Part shown: piece after piece, positions 46,401-55,038 of the stretch | Layout: each line of letters begins with the position of its first letter | How positions within the stretch are numbered: the stretch's first letter is position 1 | NCBI GenBank assembly: GCA_003134765.1 | Contig: PLCM01000017.1 | Location: forward strand, 1 to 64,000 | Length of the DNA: 64,000 nt | Reading direction: 5' to 3' | DNA from: Spartobacteria bacterium | Lineage (GTDB): Bacteria > Verrucomicrobiota > Verrucomicrobiia > Chthoniobacterales > UBA10450 | The notes under the pieces: generated by a model | Databases searched by the model: none | Told to the model about the DNA's origin: nothing | Seen by the model: only the letters and a program-made list of their open reading frames with translations | Translations under genes and position numbers: made by a program

Positions 46401-46714
46401 ATTCCGCGATTCCAGTCTTCCTGATCAGCCTGAAAGCCGGCGGCGTCGGCCTGAATCTCTCCGCTGCCGACACCGTCATTCATTTCGATCCGTGGTGGAA
46501 TCCCGCGGTCGAGGCGCAGGCCACCGACCGCGCCCATCGCATCGGGCAAACCCGTGTCGTCACCGCCTACAAGCTGATCACCCGCGACACCGTCGAAGAA
46601 AAAATCCTTCAACTGCAGGAGAAAAAACGCGCGGCGATCGACGCCGCCATCGACAGCGAGGAACCGCTCATGACCGGCCTCACCACCGAGGAACTCGAAG
46701 AGCTGCTCGCGTAG
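43463..46714 (+). CDS. SWIM zinc-finger / SNF2-family helicase
   Basis: A 1083-residue protein with TTG start. An N-terminal SWIM finger (LCSCWESRSAGKICAHSVAV) is followed by a long poorly conserved region, then SNF2 helicase motifs: GGILADEMGLGKTVQTLA (Walker A), LDEAQHIKNP (II), VLTGTPMENSVRDLW (III), VFSQFVSMLHL and SLKAGGVGLNLSAADTVIHFDPWWNP, QATDRAHRIGQTR (VI). It translocates on double-stranded DNA using ATP, probably remodelling protein-DNA complexes, like RapA or bacterial SNF2 proteins of unknown target. Complete and not in an operon. Confidence 0.92.
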   Translation: MSAIPITEKLLLNAGGWQAMKPARELLKSGRVSEAKYEPPLLSGYVREGAKNYRSGLRIKSALDVENLCSCWESRSAGKICAHSVAVGLGFLNPPTAAAAAPVEPAISEAPAGPRFVAIGTADATPTTLHVILPPNFTGSWQKGQIMIVVEAEVLGKRSLLFALKQRMPSPHSSPDWERKKSEDPSKSAVSNDVPYAANEGDLALIECLRAVPAIFESGMATLSRDGFLRLLPALQNHSRVTFGKATRATISSAALRPELVVESRGDGHIVVKANFPPNRSGKIDHRLTTASPSDGGDEQEKNGLLLWNATDAWLLRNNEFVRCGEALPAGSMHLLERPLLLDGDRALHFLAFDLPRLREAFAVRADEGVCLPEIATALPAFELRLAGTLNSVTGELMCTYGDRGPIKALANAQDQFVFRDPQNADRVLMRNLDAENAAVARLEQIGFARTDAGGFVLHGQPNVVRFFATDYPRVQRDWKVILTEQVENWTGKIERVTPKLEIVGSGQDWFEVRYSLTTPGGEVFSNADIQRLLRSGQSQTRLKNGHLAVIDTAGLEDFEQVIRDCDPAQTQPGLYRINRAHAGYVEQTARELGSAVADRREALKKFITGRDASPDTKTKLGPLAETLREYQLAGFEWLTRLAANNLGGILADEMGLGKTVQTLAFLRAHQGGGPALVVCPTSLVTNWENEARKFTPELKTLVLEGAERAARFNSIADADMVITSYALLRRDIDTLREIKFSTAVLDEAQHIKNPETQNAQAAYALRATHRFVLTGTPMENSVRDLWAIMNFALPGYLGNRSDFRERYELPIARGSAPEVQRRLSRRLQPFLLRRRKRDVAKDLPEKIEQVVPCSLTSHQRAAYDALLREIQQGLGGSARNANAGAQRMKMLTGLLRLRQVCCDLRLVGIDKGETSAKLDLLDELLEEAIDGEHRVLVFSQFVSMLHLIRERLEKLEIPFRYLDGSTKHRQEIVDRFQSDSAIPVFLISLKAGGVGLNLSAADTVIHFDPWWNPAVEAQATDRAHRIGQTRVVTAYKLITRDTVEEKILQLQEKKRAAIDAAIDSEEPLMTGLTTEELEELLA

Positions 46715-47175
46715 GAAACCGCCTTGGGGTTAAGCTCCAAATCCCAGGCATCAAGTTCCAAGGAAGCACAATAACAAAACGCTAATCAGCAGGCCTAAGC
46801 TCGGGCTGCATCCCGTGACGGTGCGTGAGATTGACCCGCCTTCGCGCGAGGGCTACGGCGCGACAAGCGGCACCCGCGTGTCGGGCCGATCCCCCAGCCG
46901 CGGGACGCACACCGGTGGTCGATATCAAGTCAGCCTCGACGCAGGCTGATGGATAGATGGAATGCGAAATGGGGAGTGGCGAATGCGGAATCGCGGCGAA
47001 AAAGGTCAATCTATGAATCGCGCGAATTCAAAAACGGATCTCTGCTCGCCGAAAATCTTTGCCAGTGCCCGTTTTTTGCGGCCGCCGTCGAATTCGCCGT
47101 AGAAGATTGTTTCAGGGCTCGAGGTCGCCGCGAGGGAACAAAAAAAAGATTTGCTTCGCGCGAGGTTTCGTTTAA
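46715..47175. other. Intergenic region, no gene seen
   Basis: 460 bp with repeat scraps (GGAGTGGCGAATGCGGAATC at about 46973) and a GC-rich middle. Nothing coding or RNA-like recognised; the promoter of the ArsR operon should lie near its right end. Confidence 0.4.
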
Positions 47176-47544
47176 ATGGTTAACCAGATGGTTAAGCATT
47201 CTTCGAAATCCCTCAATCGAACTTTCGCCGCGCTGGCGGACCCGACGCGGCGCCGGATTCTCGCGCATCTGGCCGGGGGCGATCAATGCGTCACGGACTT
47301 GGCCGGGCCGCATAAGATGTCGTTGCCGGCGGTTTCGAAACATCTTCGGGTGCTGGAAAAAGCGGGACTGTTGCGGCGGCGTCGTTACGGACGCGTCCAT
47401 CAGATTCACTTAAAGGCCGAGCCGCTGAGACAGGCGGCGCAATGGGTCGAGAAGTACCGCAAGTTCTGGGAGGGCTCGCTCGATCGGCTCGCTGATTATT
47501 TGGAAAACAGAGCCAAACAGTCGCCGAAGAAGGAGGCCAGATAA
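47176..47544 (+). CDS. ArsR-family transcriptional regulator
   Basis: A 122-residue winged-helix repressor: FAALADPTRRRILAHLAGGDQCVTDLA, then the recognition helix MSLPAVSKHLRVLEKAGLLRRRRYGRVHQ. No cysteine or histidine metal-site set is evident, fitting the PadR/SRPBCC-linked subgroup that pairs with AHSA1 proteins. First gene of a probable operon with the DUF899, SRPBCC and NTF2 genes; likely controls that operon. Confidence 0.9.
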   Translation: MVNQMVKHSSKSLNRTFAALADPTRRRILAHLAGGDQCVTDLAGPHKMSLPAVSKHLRVLEKAGLLRRRRYGRVHQIHLKAEPLRQAAQWVEKYRKFWEGSLDRLADYLENRAKQSPKKEAR

Positions 47545-47548
47545 CAGG

Positions 47549-47752
47549 ATGTGCCCCGCGTGTCTGGCAAACATGGCGCTCACTACCGCCGGCGCGATAT
47601 CGAGTGGAGGAGTGATCGCGCTCGCAGCTGGCAAAATTTTTCGACGTAAAACAACGAACCGAACTGGAGGAGAGAAAAATGAACGGAGAAGAGATGGAAA
47701 CCAAGAACAAGGCGAAACGAGTGAAACAGCCGGAAGTGGTCACGCGATCTGA
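47549..47752 (+). CDS. Small CPAC-motif membrane-type protein
   Basis: The first 35 residues (MCPACLANMALTTAGAISSG...GKIFRRK) match a kind of very short protein often found next to DUF899 genes: a CPxC pair followed by a glycine/alanine-rich hydrophobic stretch. The frame then continues out of register over the start of the next gene to residue 67, with a tail of low-complexity charged residues, so a base change near codon 36 may have removed the usual stop. It sits 4 bp after the arsR-type gene. Confidence 0.5.
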   Translation: MCPACLANMALTTAGAISSGGVIALAAGKIFRRKTTNRTGGEKNERRRDGNQEQGETSETAGSGHAI

Positions 47753-48428
47753 ATGGCTCGTCGCCCGGAAAGATTTGCTTTCGCGCGAAAAAGAATTTAT
47801 CCGGCAACGGGATGCCTTGAGTGCAGCCCGGCGCGCCCTGCCACGGGTCAAGATCGAGAAAGAATATGTTTTTGACGGACCGGACGGGAAGGAGACCCTG
47901 GCGGATCTCTTCGACGGACGAAGCCAGCTGGTCGTCTATCACTTTATGCTGGGGCCGGGCTGGGAAGAGGGGTGCAAGGCCTGCTCTTATCTCGCAGACC
48001 ATTTTGACGGCGCGAATCGGCATCTGCCGCACCGCGATGTGACGCTGGTGGGTGTCTCGCGAGCGCCGCTCGCTGAGATCGAGGCTTATCAGAAGCGGAT
48101 GGGTTGGAAGTTCAAGTGGGTGTCATCGAATGCCAGCGACTTTAATCTTGATTACCATGTCTCCTTCACGAAGGAGGAACAGGCCAACAACAAAGTTTCA
48201 TACAACTACGCCACGAGCGAGTTCATGTCGGAAGAGCTTCCCGGTCTGAGTGTCTTTTACAAAAACGATGACGGCGATCTGTTTCACACCTATTCCACCT
48301 ATGCCCGCGGGCTGGATGCGCTTGTCGGAACTTACCAGTTCCTTGACCTGGTCCCAAAAGGGCGGGACGAAAACCCGGACTCGACGATGGATTGGGTCCG
48401 CCGGCACGACGAGTATGAGGCGGCGTAA
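47679..48428 (+). CDS. DUF899 thioredoxin-like protein
   Basis: A 249-residue protein of the DUF899 (thioredoxin-fold) family: EWLVARKDLLSREKEFIRQRDALSAARRALP, YVFDGPDGKETLADLFDGRSQLVVYHFM, GCKACSYLADHFDGA and VFYKNDDGDLFHTYSTYARG. The CKAC cysteine pair occupies a peroxiredoxin-like position, but activity is unproven. Middle gene of the ArsR operon. Confidence 0.88.
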   Translation: MNGEEMETKNKAKRVKQPEVVTRSEWLVARKDLLSREKEFIRQRDALSAARRALPRVKIEKEYVFDGPDGKETLADLFDGRSQLVVYHFMLGPGWEEGCKACSYLADHFDGANRHLPHRDVTLVGVSRAPLAEIEAYQKRMGWKFKWVSSNASDFNLDYHVSFTKEEQANNKVSYNYATSEFMSEELPGLSVFYKNDDGDLFHTYSTYARGLDALVGTYQFLDLVPKGRDENPDSTMDWVRRHDEYEAA

Positions 48429-48457
48429 CCCTTGACCAGACTAAGAGACCAAGACTC

Positions 48458-48910
48458 ATGAGAACGAAAAGCGACGAAACTCCAATCCTTACGATCAATC
48501 GCTTCATCAAAGCGCCGCGCGACCGGGTTTACGCCGCCTGGACGGATCCCGAGCAACTAAAGGAATGGTTCGGCCCGGAACAGGTCCAGACTCGTAGCCT
48601 TACGGCGGACTCGCGAGTGGGTGGAAAGTTCCAGTGGGACCTAACGGGACCCGAAGGCGACGAAATGACGGTGAGCGGGGAATACCGGGAATTGCTCCCA
48701 GGTCGGAAGATCGTCTTCACCTGGCAATGGCAGGACGACGAGGACTGGGCAAAGCATCACAGCGTCGTGACGGTGGAGCTTTCTGATCGCGACGGCGGAA
48801 CTGATCTCCGTCTGACTCATGAGAAATTACCTAATGAAAATTCACGAACCGGTCACACCAGAGGCTGGAACAGCGCTCTCGATAAGCTCGAGAAATGGTT
48901 GAGCAAGTAA
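48458..48910 (+). CDS. SRPBCC (AHSA1-like) domain protein
   Basis: A 150-residue single-domain protein: INRFIKAPRDRVYAAWTDPEQLKEWFGPE, GGKFQWDLTG, ELLPGRKIVFTWQW and LTHEKLPNENSRTGHTRGWNSALDKLEKWL. The START/Bet v1-like helix-grip fold binds hydrophobic ligands. Commonly co-encoded with ArsR regulators, as here. Confidence 0.9.
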   Translation: MRTKSDETPILTINRFIKAPRDRVYAAWTDPEQLKEWFGPEQVQTRSLTADSRVGGKFQWDLTGPEGDEMTVSGEYRELLPGRKIVFTWQWQDDEDWAKHHSVVTVELSDRDGGTDLRLTHEKLPNENSRTGHTRGWNSALDKLEKWLSK

Positions 48911-48935
48911 ATAACTAGCAAAGAAGGAGAAGACT

Positions 48936-49304
48936 ATGACTACCGAAGAAGTTGCAAAAAAGGTCGTGGAGCTGTGCCGCAAGCAGGCTTGGAAGGAAGC
49001 GATCGATACGCTCTATGCGAATGACATTGTCAGCGTTGAAGCGCGAAGCATGGACGGCGGATCCCCGGAGATGAAAGGGATCGATGCGGTCCGGGGGAAA
49101 GTCGACTGGTGGATCAAGGCGATGGAAGTGCACGATTCCAAAGTGAGCGGTCCGTTTGTGGCCCACGACCGATTCGTAGTGCAGTTCGATATTGATGTGA
49201 CGGACAGGGAAGCCAAGAAACGATTCCAACTGTCAGAAGTCGGGGTCTACACCGTAAAAGAGGGGAAGATCGTCCGGGAAGAGTTCCTCCCGAAAGTGGA
49301 GTAA
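48936..49304 (+). CDS. NTF2-like (SnoaL-type) protein
   Basis: A 122-residue protein with the NTF2-like pattern VVELCRKQAWKEAIDTLYANDIVSVEA, GIDAVRGKVDWWI and FDIDVTDREAKKRFQLSEVGVYTVKEGKIVREEF. A strong ribosome site (GAAGGAGAAGACT) precedes it. Last gene of the operon. Confidence 0.88.
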   Translation: MTTEEVAKKVVELCRKQAWKEAIDTLYANDIVSVEARSMDGGSPEMKGIDAVRGKVDWWIKAMEVHDSKVSGPFVAHDRFVVQFDIDVTDREAKKRFQLSEVGVYTVKEGKIVREEFLPKVE

Positions 49305-49437
49305 CGCCCATCGTGGGTGGGGTAAGGACGCGCTTGGGAAAAGCTGAAATTGCGGCGGGCGGCCCGTCGATTCAAAATGCTTTTGAGGGATCAAGCGACT
49401 GCGCGGGCGGAGGTTTCGGATTGGGGAGAAGAATCGA

Positions 49438-49507
49438 ACAGAAGGAAGCAAAGAAAACAAAGATTGGTTCTCAGAGACTTCGCTTCCTTCGTTCTCTTCT
49501 GTTTAGA
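49438..49507. terminator. Purine-rich terminator hairpin between convergent genes
   Basis: ACAGAAGGAAGCAAAG (49438 on) pairs with CTTCCTTCGTTCTCTTCTGT ending at 49502, followed by TT. It lies between the NTF2 gene and the convergent MOSC gene, so it could serve both. Same family as 39886-39960. Confidence 0.55.
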
Positions 49508-49531
49508 CCCTCCAATATCCATGTTGGGATC

Positions 49532-50323
49532 TTAATCCAGCAACTCGACGGGGTCGCCTTTGCGAATCATTCCTTCCGCGAGCACGGCGCCATAGACACC
49601 AGCCATGCCTTCGTGTGCTTGCGCGACGGATTTCAATATCGCCGGCGTTTTTTCCGCCGTGTCGGGATCGAGTGTGATCATCATGCAACGCCCGTCGCGC
49701 TGGAGAACCGCGACGGTTACTTTTGAGCCGATCCGCAGCGAGCGACCCACGAATTCATCTTCGGCGAAGCCTTCGGATGATATGAGATCGACATAAACAT
49801 TGGCGCGGAAGCGACGCTTATCGACGGCCACGCCGGTTTCCTCGCCCAGTTTTTTTGCCGTTTGCACGGAGAAGATCGACACTGGACGACAATCGGTAAT
49901 AGCCTTGTCCGAGCGAAGCAATCTGAGCTCGTGATTTCCGTCGATGCTTGCTCGCAGATGGTCGATTAAAGCCGGGTCATCAATCGGGAAAGCTTTCCCA
50001 TTCGGCGTTTCGACATCGATCATTAACTCGGGTACGCCGGCTGAGATCGGATTTACGCCCGATCCCAGTTTCTCGGTTTCACCTAAGTTGACCGGCCGCG
50101 CTGCTTTCTCCGGGTTTCGGAAGCGCGCGTGGTAACGAATCATCTGACGCTGATCGCGCCCGGTTAAAAACGGAAACCCTTTCGGATTGGCTGAGCTTTC
50201 AAAAGCAAAAAGCCGGTCGCCGTAAACTCCCGCGTAGCCGGCGAACATTTCATTCATCTCCTCGCCGCGCATGCTTTTGACCGGATACCGCCAAAGGCTC
50301 TCAACTTTTCCGACGATGCTCAT
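49532..50323 (-). CDS. MOSC-domain protein
   Basis: A 263-residue protein with MOSC_N beta-barrel start (GKVESLWRYPVKSMRGEEM), GVYGDRLFAFES and the MOSC core (FRANVYVDLISSEGFAEDEFVGRSLRIG, LQRDGRCMMITLDPDT with the conserved cysteine). The family handles sulfur or molybdenum-cofactor chemistry, such as YcbX-type reductive detoxification. ATG at 50323 is preferred; the upstream in-frame extension is not family-like. Confidence 0.9.
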   Translation of the reverse strand: MSIVGKVESLWRYPVKSMRGEEMNEMFAGYAGVYGDRLFAFESSANPKGFPFLTGRDQRQMIRYHARFRNPEKAARPVNLGETEKLGSGVNPISAGVPELMIDVETPNGKAFPIDDPALIDHLRASIDGNHELRLLRSDKAITDCRPVSIFSVQTAKKLGEETGVAVDKRRFRANVYVDLISSEGFAEDEFVGRSLRIGSKVTVAVLQRDGRCMMITLDPDTAEKTPAILKSVAQAHEGMAGVYGAVLAEGMIRKGDPVELLD

Positions 50324-50495
50324 GACCAATCGTAAAAACCAACTGCACTCGACGAACGCGAGAATAAACGAAGATCGCGATGCGCCTTTGATAAATCGCG
50401 GGCTGGGGTGGGACAGAAAAAATCCGAAGCCTAAAAGCCTAAAGGAGTTGCCTTCCTGGGAGCCCCTGGCGGGCGTGCCGGGGAAACATCGAAGC

Positions 50496-51104
50496 TCAGG
50501 CGTTGTCCTGGAGAATCTTCGCCACTTTCGCGATCGTATTCCAGTTGCGCGTGGTCGTCGGCACACCCAGGCGCTTCTCGATCTGGCCAAGGTAGCTGAT
50601 TGCTTTCATCTGGCGTCGATACATTCCCAGGACGAATCGCCCTTGAATCGCGATGACTTTCACCAGCCAGTCGTCTTCCGAGGGCAGACTGAGAGGAAGA
50701 GGAGGCGCTTGCAATGCTTGCGGTTCGCCGCAGCGAATCCGTCCTTCGGCGGATTTGATTTTCGATGTTTGATCCAAGCCGTGACTGCCTCGTCGAAGCG
50801 GTTTGGCCAGCACGCTCACGAACCGGGTTATCTCCGGTCCCGAGGGCTGTCCAGAGAATGGATTCTCTGATGCGAGCTTAACAATGTCGCGCGCGGGACA
50901 GATCATGATCTCGCATTGGAATGGCAACTTCCGAGCGATCGCCGAGCGCAGGGCCGACTCACTCACGTTGCCACCGGCAACGAACGTGCCGACCGCACCT
51001 ATGTTGACGAGATTGAGCCTGGCTAGCTGCTTTGCGATCAGTGCCGGTCGGCATCGATTTGTCCCACCCACGTTCACGGCGCGAAGAAATATCACCCAGC
51101 GCAT
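50496..51104 (-). CDS. DUF1697 protein
   Basis: A 202-residue protein starting MRWVIFLRAVNVGGTNRCRP, the DUF1697 signature, with VGTFVAGGNV and TRNWNTIAKVAKIL at the end. Small alpha/beta protein of unknown biochemical role. Confidence 0.88.
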   Translation of the reverse strand: MRWVIFLRAVNVGGTNRCRPALIAKQLARLNLVNIGAVGTFVAGGNVSESALRSAIARKLPFQCEIMICPARDIVKLASENPFSGQPSGPEITRFVSVLAKPLRRGSHGLDQTSKIKSAEGRIRCGEPQALQAPPLPLSLPSEDDWLVKVIAIQGRFVLGMYRRQMKAISYLGQIEKRLGVPTTTRNWNTIAKVAKILQDNA

Positions 51105-51474
51105 TCGAAACGACGCTAGCCGAGATCGCGGGGTTGGCCGAGAGAATAGATTTCGCCCTGGTTGCTATAGCGAAGCGACGGGGTGTCCGCCGGAACGCGA
51201 TTTGACTCGCCAACGTCGCGTCTTATTTTTTCCTGAACTAGACACAAATGCGAGGCCAGCGCTTCACGGTGCGCCCTGACAGGGTGCCCGGGTTTCCGGA
51301 TGAGCCTCTTTCATTTCAACAAGAAAGGTCGTCATGAAAATCGCGCTTCCAATAATCATCGCAGCCCTTGGCTGCACTTCGCAGCGTGGAAGCAGCCGGA
51401 ACTCTTCATGGTCGAGCTGAACATCATTTTCGAGGTGAGAGGTTAACCAGGGTTGAGAATTCAGAGGAGGAGTT
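51105..51474. other. Intergenic region, no gene supported
   Basis: No clear gene. A 28-codon frame at 51334-51420 with a lipoprotein-like start is too short to claim. A good ribosome site (AGGAGGAGTT) lies at its right end for the dehydrogenase. Confidence 0.4.
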
Positions 51475-52491
51475 ATGGCAACGACAATGAAGGTGGCGCA
51501 GATAGCAAAAGCGGGAGCCGATTTCGAGATCGTCGAACGCGAGATTCCCAAGCCGGATGCGGGGCACGTGCGCATCAGGGTGCAAGCCTGTGGGGTTTGC
51601 CACAGTGACGTGCTGACGAAAGAAGGCGGCTGGCCCGGAATTCAGTATCCGCGCGTTCCAGGACACGAGGTCGCGGGCATCATCGATGAATTAGGTGCCG
51701 GTGTTTCCGCGTGGAAAAAAGGGCAGCGCGTCGGTGTCGGGTGGCACGGCGGCCAGGACGGCACCTGTCCCTCGTGCCGGCGCGGAGATTTTCGCAATTG
51801 TCGCAATCTGAAAATCGCGGGCATCAGTTATGACGGTGGGTACCAGGAATACATGGTCGCTCCCGTGGAGGCTTTGGCGGCGATACCGGAAAGCTTAACT
51901 GACGTTGAAGCAGCCCCTCTGCTCTGCGCCGGAATTACAACCTTCAACGCCTTGCGACACAGTGGTGCACTCCCCGGCGACCTGGTCGCGGTGACCGGTG
52001 TCGGCGGCCTGGGTCACCTCGGAATTCAATTCGCGAACAAGTTCGGTTACAAGGTTGCCGCTATCGGGCGTGGTTCCGATAAGGCGGCGCTCGCCAAAAA
52101 ACTCGGAGCGACCTTGTACATCGATAGCAAGTCGACCAACGCGGCAGAGGAATTGCAAAAACTCGGTGGCGCCCAGGTGATTCTGGCAACGGCTCCAAGC
52201 TCGAAAGCGATGTCCGAGTTGATCGACGGTCTGGGGCCGAACGGCAAACTCGTGGTGGTAGGCGCGGCCTTCGATCCGATTGAAGTTACACCAATACAGC
52301 TTATTTCCGGAAGTCGAGCCATCGAGGGCTGGTCGTCGGGAATACCAGCCGATTCCGAGGACACCCTGCGCTTCGCCGAATTAACCGGCGTGCGCCCCAT
52401 GACTGAAACTTATCCGCTCGAAAAAGCGGCCGAAGCTTACGCTAGAATGATGAGCGGCAAGGCGCAGTTCCGTGTCGTTCTGACAATGTGA
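51475..52491 (+). CDS. Zinc-dependent alcohol dehydrogenase (MDR superfamily)
   Basis: A 338-residue enzyme. Catalytic zinc ligands are in CGVCHSDVL, VPGHEVAG and, later, the cysteine before GI (LLCAGITT); the structural-zinc loop is GTCPSCRRGDFRNC, and GVGGLGHLGIQFANKFG binds NAD(P). It oxidises primary alcohols or reduces aldehydes; substrate not told by sequence. Single gene. Confidence 0.93.
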   Translation: MATTMKVAQIAKAGADFEIVEREIPKPDAGHVRIRVQACGVCHSDVLTKEGGWPGIQYPRVPGHEVAGIIDELGAGVSAWKKGQRVGVGWHGGQDGTCPSCRRGDFRNCRNLKIAGISYDGGYQEYMVAPVEALAAIPESLTDVEAAPLLCAGITTFNALRHSGALPGDLVAVTGVGGLGHLGIQFANKFGYKVAAIGRGSDKAALAKKLGATLYIDSKSTNAAEELQKLGGAQVILATAPSSKAMSELIDGLGPNGKLVVVGAAFDPIEVTPIQLISGSRAIEGWSSGIPADSEDTLRFAELTGVRPMTETYPLEKAAEAYARMMSGKAQFRVVLTM

Positions 52492-52639
52492 TGCTAACGA
52501 ACCACGCAATCGCGAGACCGCGGCAGACCAGATTGCACAGCTCGTGCGGGCCTTCATGAAGTAGGAACGGGCGTCCGCGCCAGCAGTCCATGACTGCAGA
52601 CCATAACCCCGCGGTGGTCGCGAAGTTCTCCTTCGCCGG

Positions 52640-53575
52640 TTATGGCATTTCGTCCACTCGCTTCAATCCTGGTATCGTGAAGGAGATCGCTTTGAGTTCC
52701 GCGGCGAGTGTCTTTGTCTGCTCGGCAGTGAGTTCGACCAGCGGCGGTCGCATCTTCGCCCACGCTCGATCGTTCGCGTAAATGGCGATGCCTTGCTTCA
52801 GGGCGCTTATCATCGGGTATTTCTTGCCGAATGCGTCGCGTATGACATCTAACCTGGCCTGCTGGTCGTCGGCGTCTGCATTCTGCCATTCTGTGTAGAG
52901 CTTGTGGATCGCGGCCGGATTAACGTTGGCGGTCGCGGAAATAGCGCCGACGCCGCCATTCCGCAGGTTGGCGAGGAGGAACGATTCGCTGCCGACAAAC
53001 ACGTCAAAACCGGATTTGGCGAACGCGTCGAGGAAAATCCTGGTGTTGTTCCAATCGCCTGAGCTGTCTTTCATCCCGGCGATGGCGGTGGGATAGGACT
53101 TGAGCAGGCGCTCGACCAGGCCCGCTGTAATGCCGACCACCGCAACCGGCGGGATATGGTACAGATAAATTCTCAGCCGGGCATCGCCGACGCGCTGCAC
53201 GACCTCGCTGAAATATCGGTAGAGGCCTTCTTCGCTGACACCTTTGTAATAGAAAGGCGGCAGCATTAAGACACCCGCGCAACCATGTTTTACCGCCTGC
53301 GAGGTGAGCCTGACGGTTTCCGTGATAGAGCAGCAACCGGTGCCCGGCATCAGGCGCGACGTGTCGACCCCGGTCGCGACCAGCTCATCGAGTAGCGTCG
53401 AGCGCTCTTCGGCCGCGAGCGAGTTCGCCTCGCTGTTGGTGCCGAACACGGCGAGCCCGCAGTTCTGCGAAAGCAGCCATTGGCAATGCGCGATGAAACG
53501 TTCTTTATCAGGCGAGAAATCGGCTCGGAACGGGGTGACAACCGGCGACAGGACGCCGCGGATGGGTTGGGTCAT
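52640..53575 (-). CDS. Dihydrodipicolinate synthase-family aldolase
   Basis: A 311-residue TIM-barrel lyase: GVLSPVVTPF, GLAVFGTNSEANSL, the tyrosine in LYHIPPV and the Schiff-base lysine in AGMKDSSGDW. The GTNSEA loop (versus GTTGE in DapA) and context suggest another member such as a hydroxyacid or sugar-acid aldolase, not lysine biosynthesis. ATG at 53575 gives the usual length. Divergent from the next gene, 78 bp apart. Confidence 0.85.
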   Translation of the reverse strand: MTQPIRGVLSPVVTPFRADFSPDKERFIAHCQWLLSQNCGLAVFGTNSEANSLAAEERSTLLDELVATGVDTSRLMPGTGCCSITETVRLTSQAVKHGCAGVLMLPPFYYKGVSEEGLYRYFSEVVQRVGDARLRIYLYHIPPVAVVGITAGLVERLLKSYPTAIAGMKDSSGDWNNTRIFLDAFAKSGFDVFVGSESFLLANLRNGGVGAISATANVNPAAIHKLYTEWQNADADDQQARLDVIRDAFGKKYPMISALKQGIAIYANDRAWAKMRPPLVELTAEQTKTLAAELKAISFTIPGLKRVDEMP

Positions 53576-53653
53576 GATTTTCTCCGAAAGCGATGGATGC
53601 GGTGGAACGGGCCAACTAATATACCAGGATGAGGTATCAACTTCTTCTCTCCT

Positions 53654-54250
53654 ATGAGATCTGACATTCTTCCAGGGGCTATTTTTCCCGACTTCGCGCT
53701 TTCCGATCACACCGGCAAGCACCGGAAACTCTCCGAATTACAGGGACAAGATCCAATGATTCTGGTCCTCGGCCGCGGAGGATACTGCCCGAAGGATCGC
53801 CGGCAGGCGGAAGGACTGGTCCAACTCCACCGTGAGATCGAGGTTGGCTATTGCAAACTGGTGACGGTTACCACCGACAATATCACTGAGACGAATGAAT
53901 ATCGCGTCGGGGTCGGTGCTCACTGGCCTTTCCTCTCGGACCCGGCGCGGAAAATCCAAAAGGATCTCGACATCGCGGAGTACACGGATCCCGGGCACAA
54001 TCCAATGATCCCGCACGTAATCGTCCTCGAGCCCGGCCTTGTTATCTACAAGATCTATATGGGCTATTGGTTCTTCGGTCGGCCGACAATCGAAGACCTC
54101 CGCCAGGATCTGCGTGCCGTTCTCAAGAAATGCCGGCCCGACTGGGACATCACAGCGCCCGAGCTAAAAGCGGCGTGGCAGCAAGGTCGCAAAGAACTCT
54201 TCTATCCATACGGCAAGACCTACGCCCAAACTATTGGTGAGAAGGATTAA
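53654..54250 (+). CDS. Peroxiredoxin-like (AhpC/TSA) protein
   Basis: A 198-residue thioredoxin-fold protein: LPGAIFPDFALSDHTGKHRKLSEL, LVLGRGGYCPKDRRQA with a single likely peroxidatic cysteine, LSDPARKIQKDLDIAEY. The cysteine context differs from PVCT of classical Prx, so peroxidase activity is likely but not certain. Confidence 0.8.
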   Translation: MRSDILPGAIFPDFALSDHTGKHRKLSELQGQDPMILVLGRGGYCPKDRRQAEGLVQLHREIEVGYCKLVTVTTDNITETNEYRVGVGAHWPFLSDPARKIQKDLDIAEYTDPGHNPMIPHVIVLEPGLVIYKIYMGYWFFGRPTIEDLRQDLRAVLKKCRPDWDITAPELKAAWQQGRKELFYPYGKTYAQTIGEKD

Positions 54251-54475
54251 TCGGAGGGCAGACATTCGCGACTGCAGTCTTGCTCTTCGATTAGATATTG
54301 GGCAGCAGGTCGAAGCGAAGATTGCGGTCTGCATCCAGGCGAGAACGAGTGGACCGAGGAGGAGGACCAACAAAACAATCAGGACAGAGGGACGAATCCA
54401 GACCCGAAAACGGCGATCGTCCGGATAATGGACCGCGCGATGTGCCTCGTCGAAATGGATCATGTGAATGTCCGA
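54164..54475 (-). CDS. Possible small membrane protein
   Basis: A 103-residue frame starting MSDIHMIHFDEAHRAVHYPD with one strong hydrophobic segment (VLIVLLVLLLGPLVLAW). It overlaps the 3' end of the convergent peroxiredoxin-like gene by 87 bp. The membrane helix and plausible start are the only support. Confidence 0.3.
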   Translation of the reverse strand, partial: SDIHMIHFDEAHRAVHYPDDRRFRVWIRPSVLIVLLVLLLGPLVLAWMQTAIFASTCCPISNRRARLQSRMSALRLILLTNSLGVGLAVWIEEFFATLLPRRF

Positions 54476-54689
54476 CATGATCAATATTGAAGAAGCTGCG
54501 CGAACCTCAATATCGTTCACGTGCGTCACCCTCCCGGGCGATGAATTTACGACCGCGGATTACCCGCCTTCGCCCCGGACGGGCTACGCCGTGGCGAGCA
54601 CGGATGGCACGGATAAGAGGAAAAGCGGCGTGAGCCTGTCTTTAGTTTTATTCAATCCGAGTCATCCGCGAAATCCGCGGTTAAGAATG

Positions 54690-54985
54690 CGCTGTAGCCT
54701 GCCCTGAGCGAAGTCGAACGGGTCGCGTCCCAAAATTCTGTCTTCCTGCCCGCCGCGCCGTAGCCTTGGCGAAGGCTGGGTAGCCGCCAATAAGCCTGCC
54801 CTGAGCGAAGGCGAATGGGCTGTGTCGAGGGATTCCCACAACTCGGAGGGATGTGCTTCCGCACGTCCCAAAATTTGCTGTAGCCGCCCACTCGGTCGCG
54901 GCGTCTCCAATTTGGAGGGATGCGCTCCGTCGCGTCCCAAAATTTCTCCTTGGTAGGGCGAGACTCTGTCGAGCCGCGTGGTCTT
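54690..54985. repeat. Cluster of dispersed repeats (GGAGGGATGCGCTCCGTCGC family)
   Basis: Units seen here: CGTAGCCTTGGCGAAGGCTG, GGAGGGATGCGCTCCGTCGC followed by GTCCCAAAATTT, TGCCCTGAGCGAAG and GGTAGGGCGAGACTCTGTCG. The same units, in other orders, occupy 56449-56720, 57940-58025 and 60555-60740. The rest of 54251-55038 holds no gene other than the possible small one at its left. Confidence 0.8.
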
Positions 54986-55038
54986 GCCGAAACGGCGATC
55001 GCGCAGTCGCAGGACCGTTGCCACAGCGGGCCCGATCG

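Noticed and set aside
51334..51420. 28-codon frame with lipoprotein-like start
   Set aside because: Too short, no ribosome site, and no conservation evidence.
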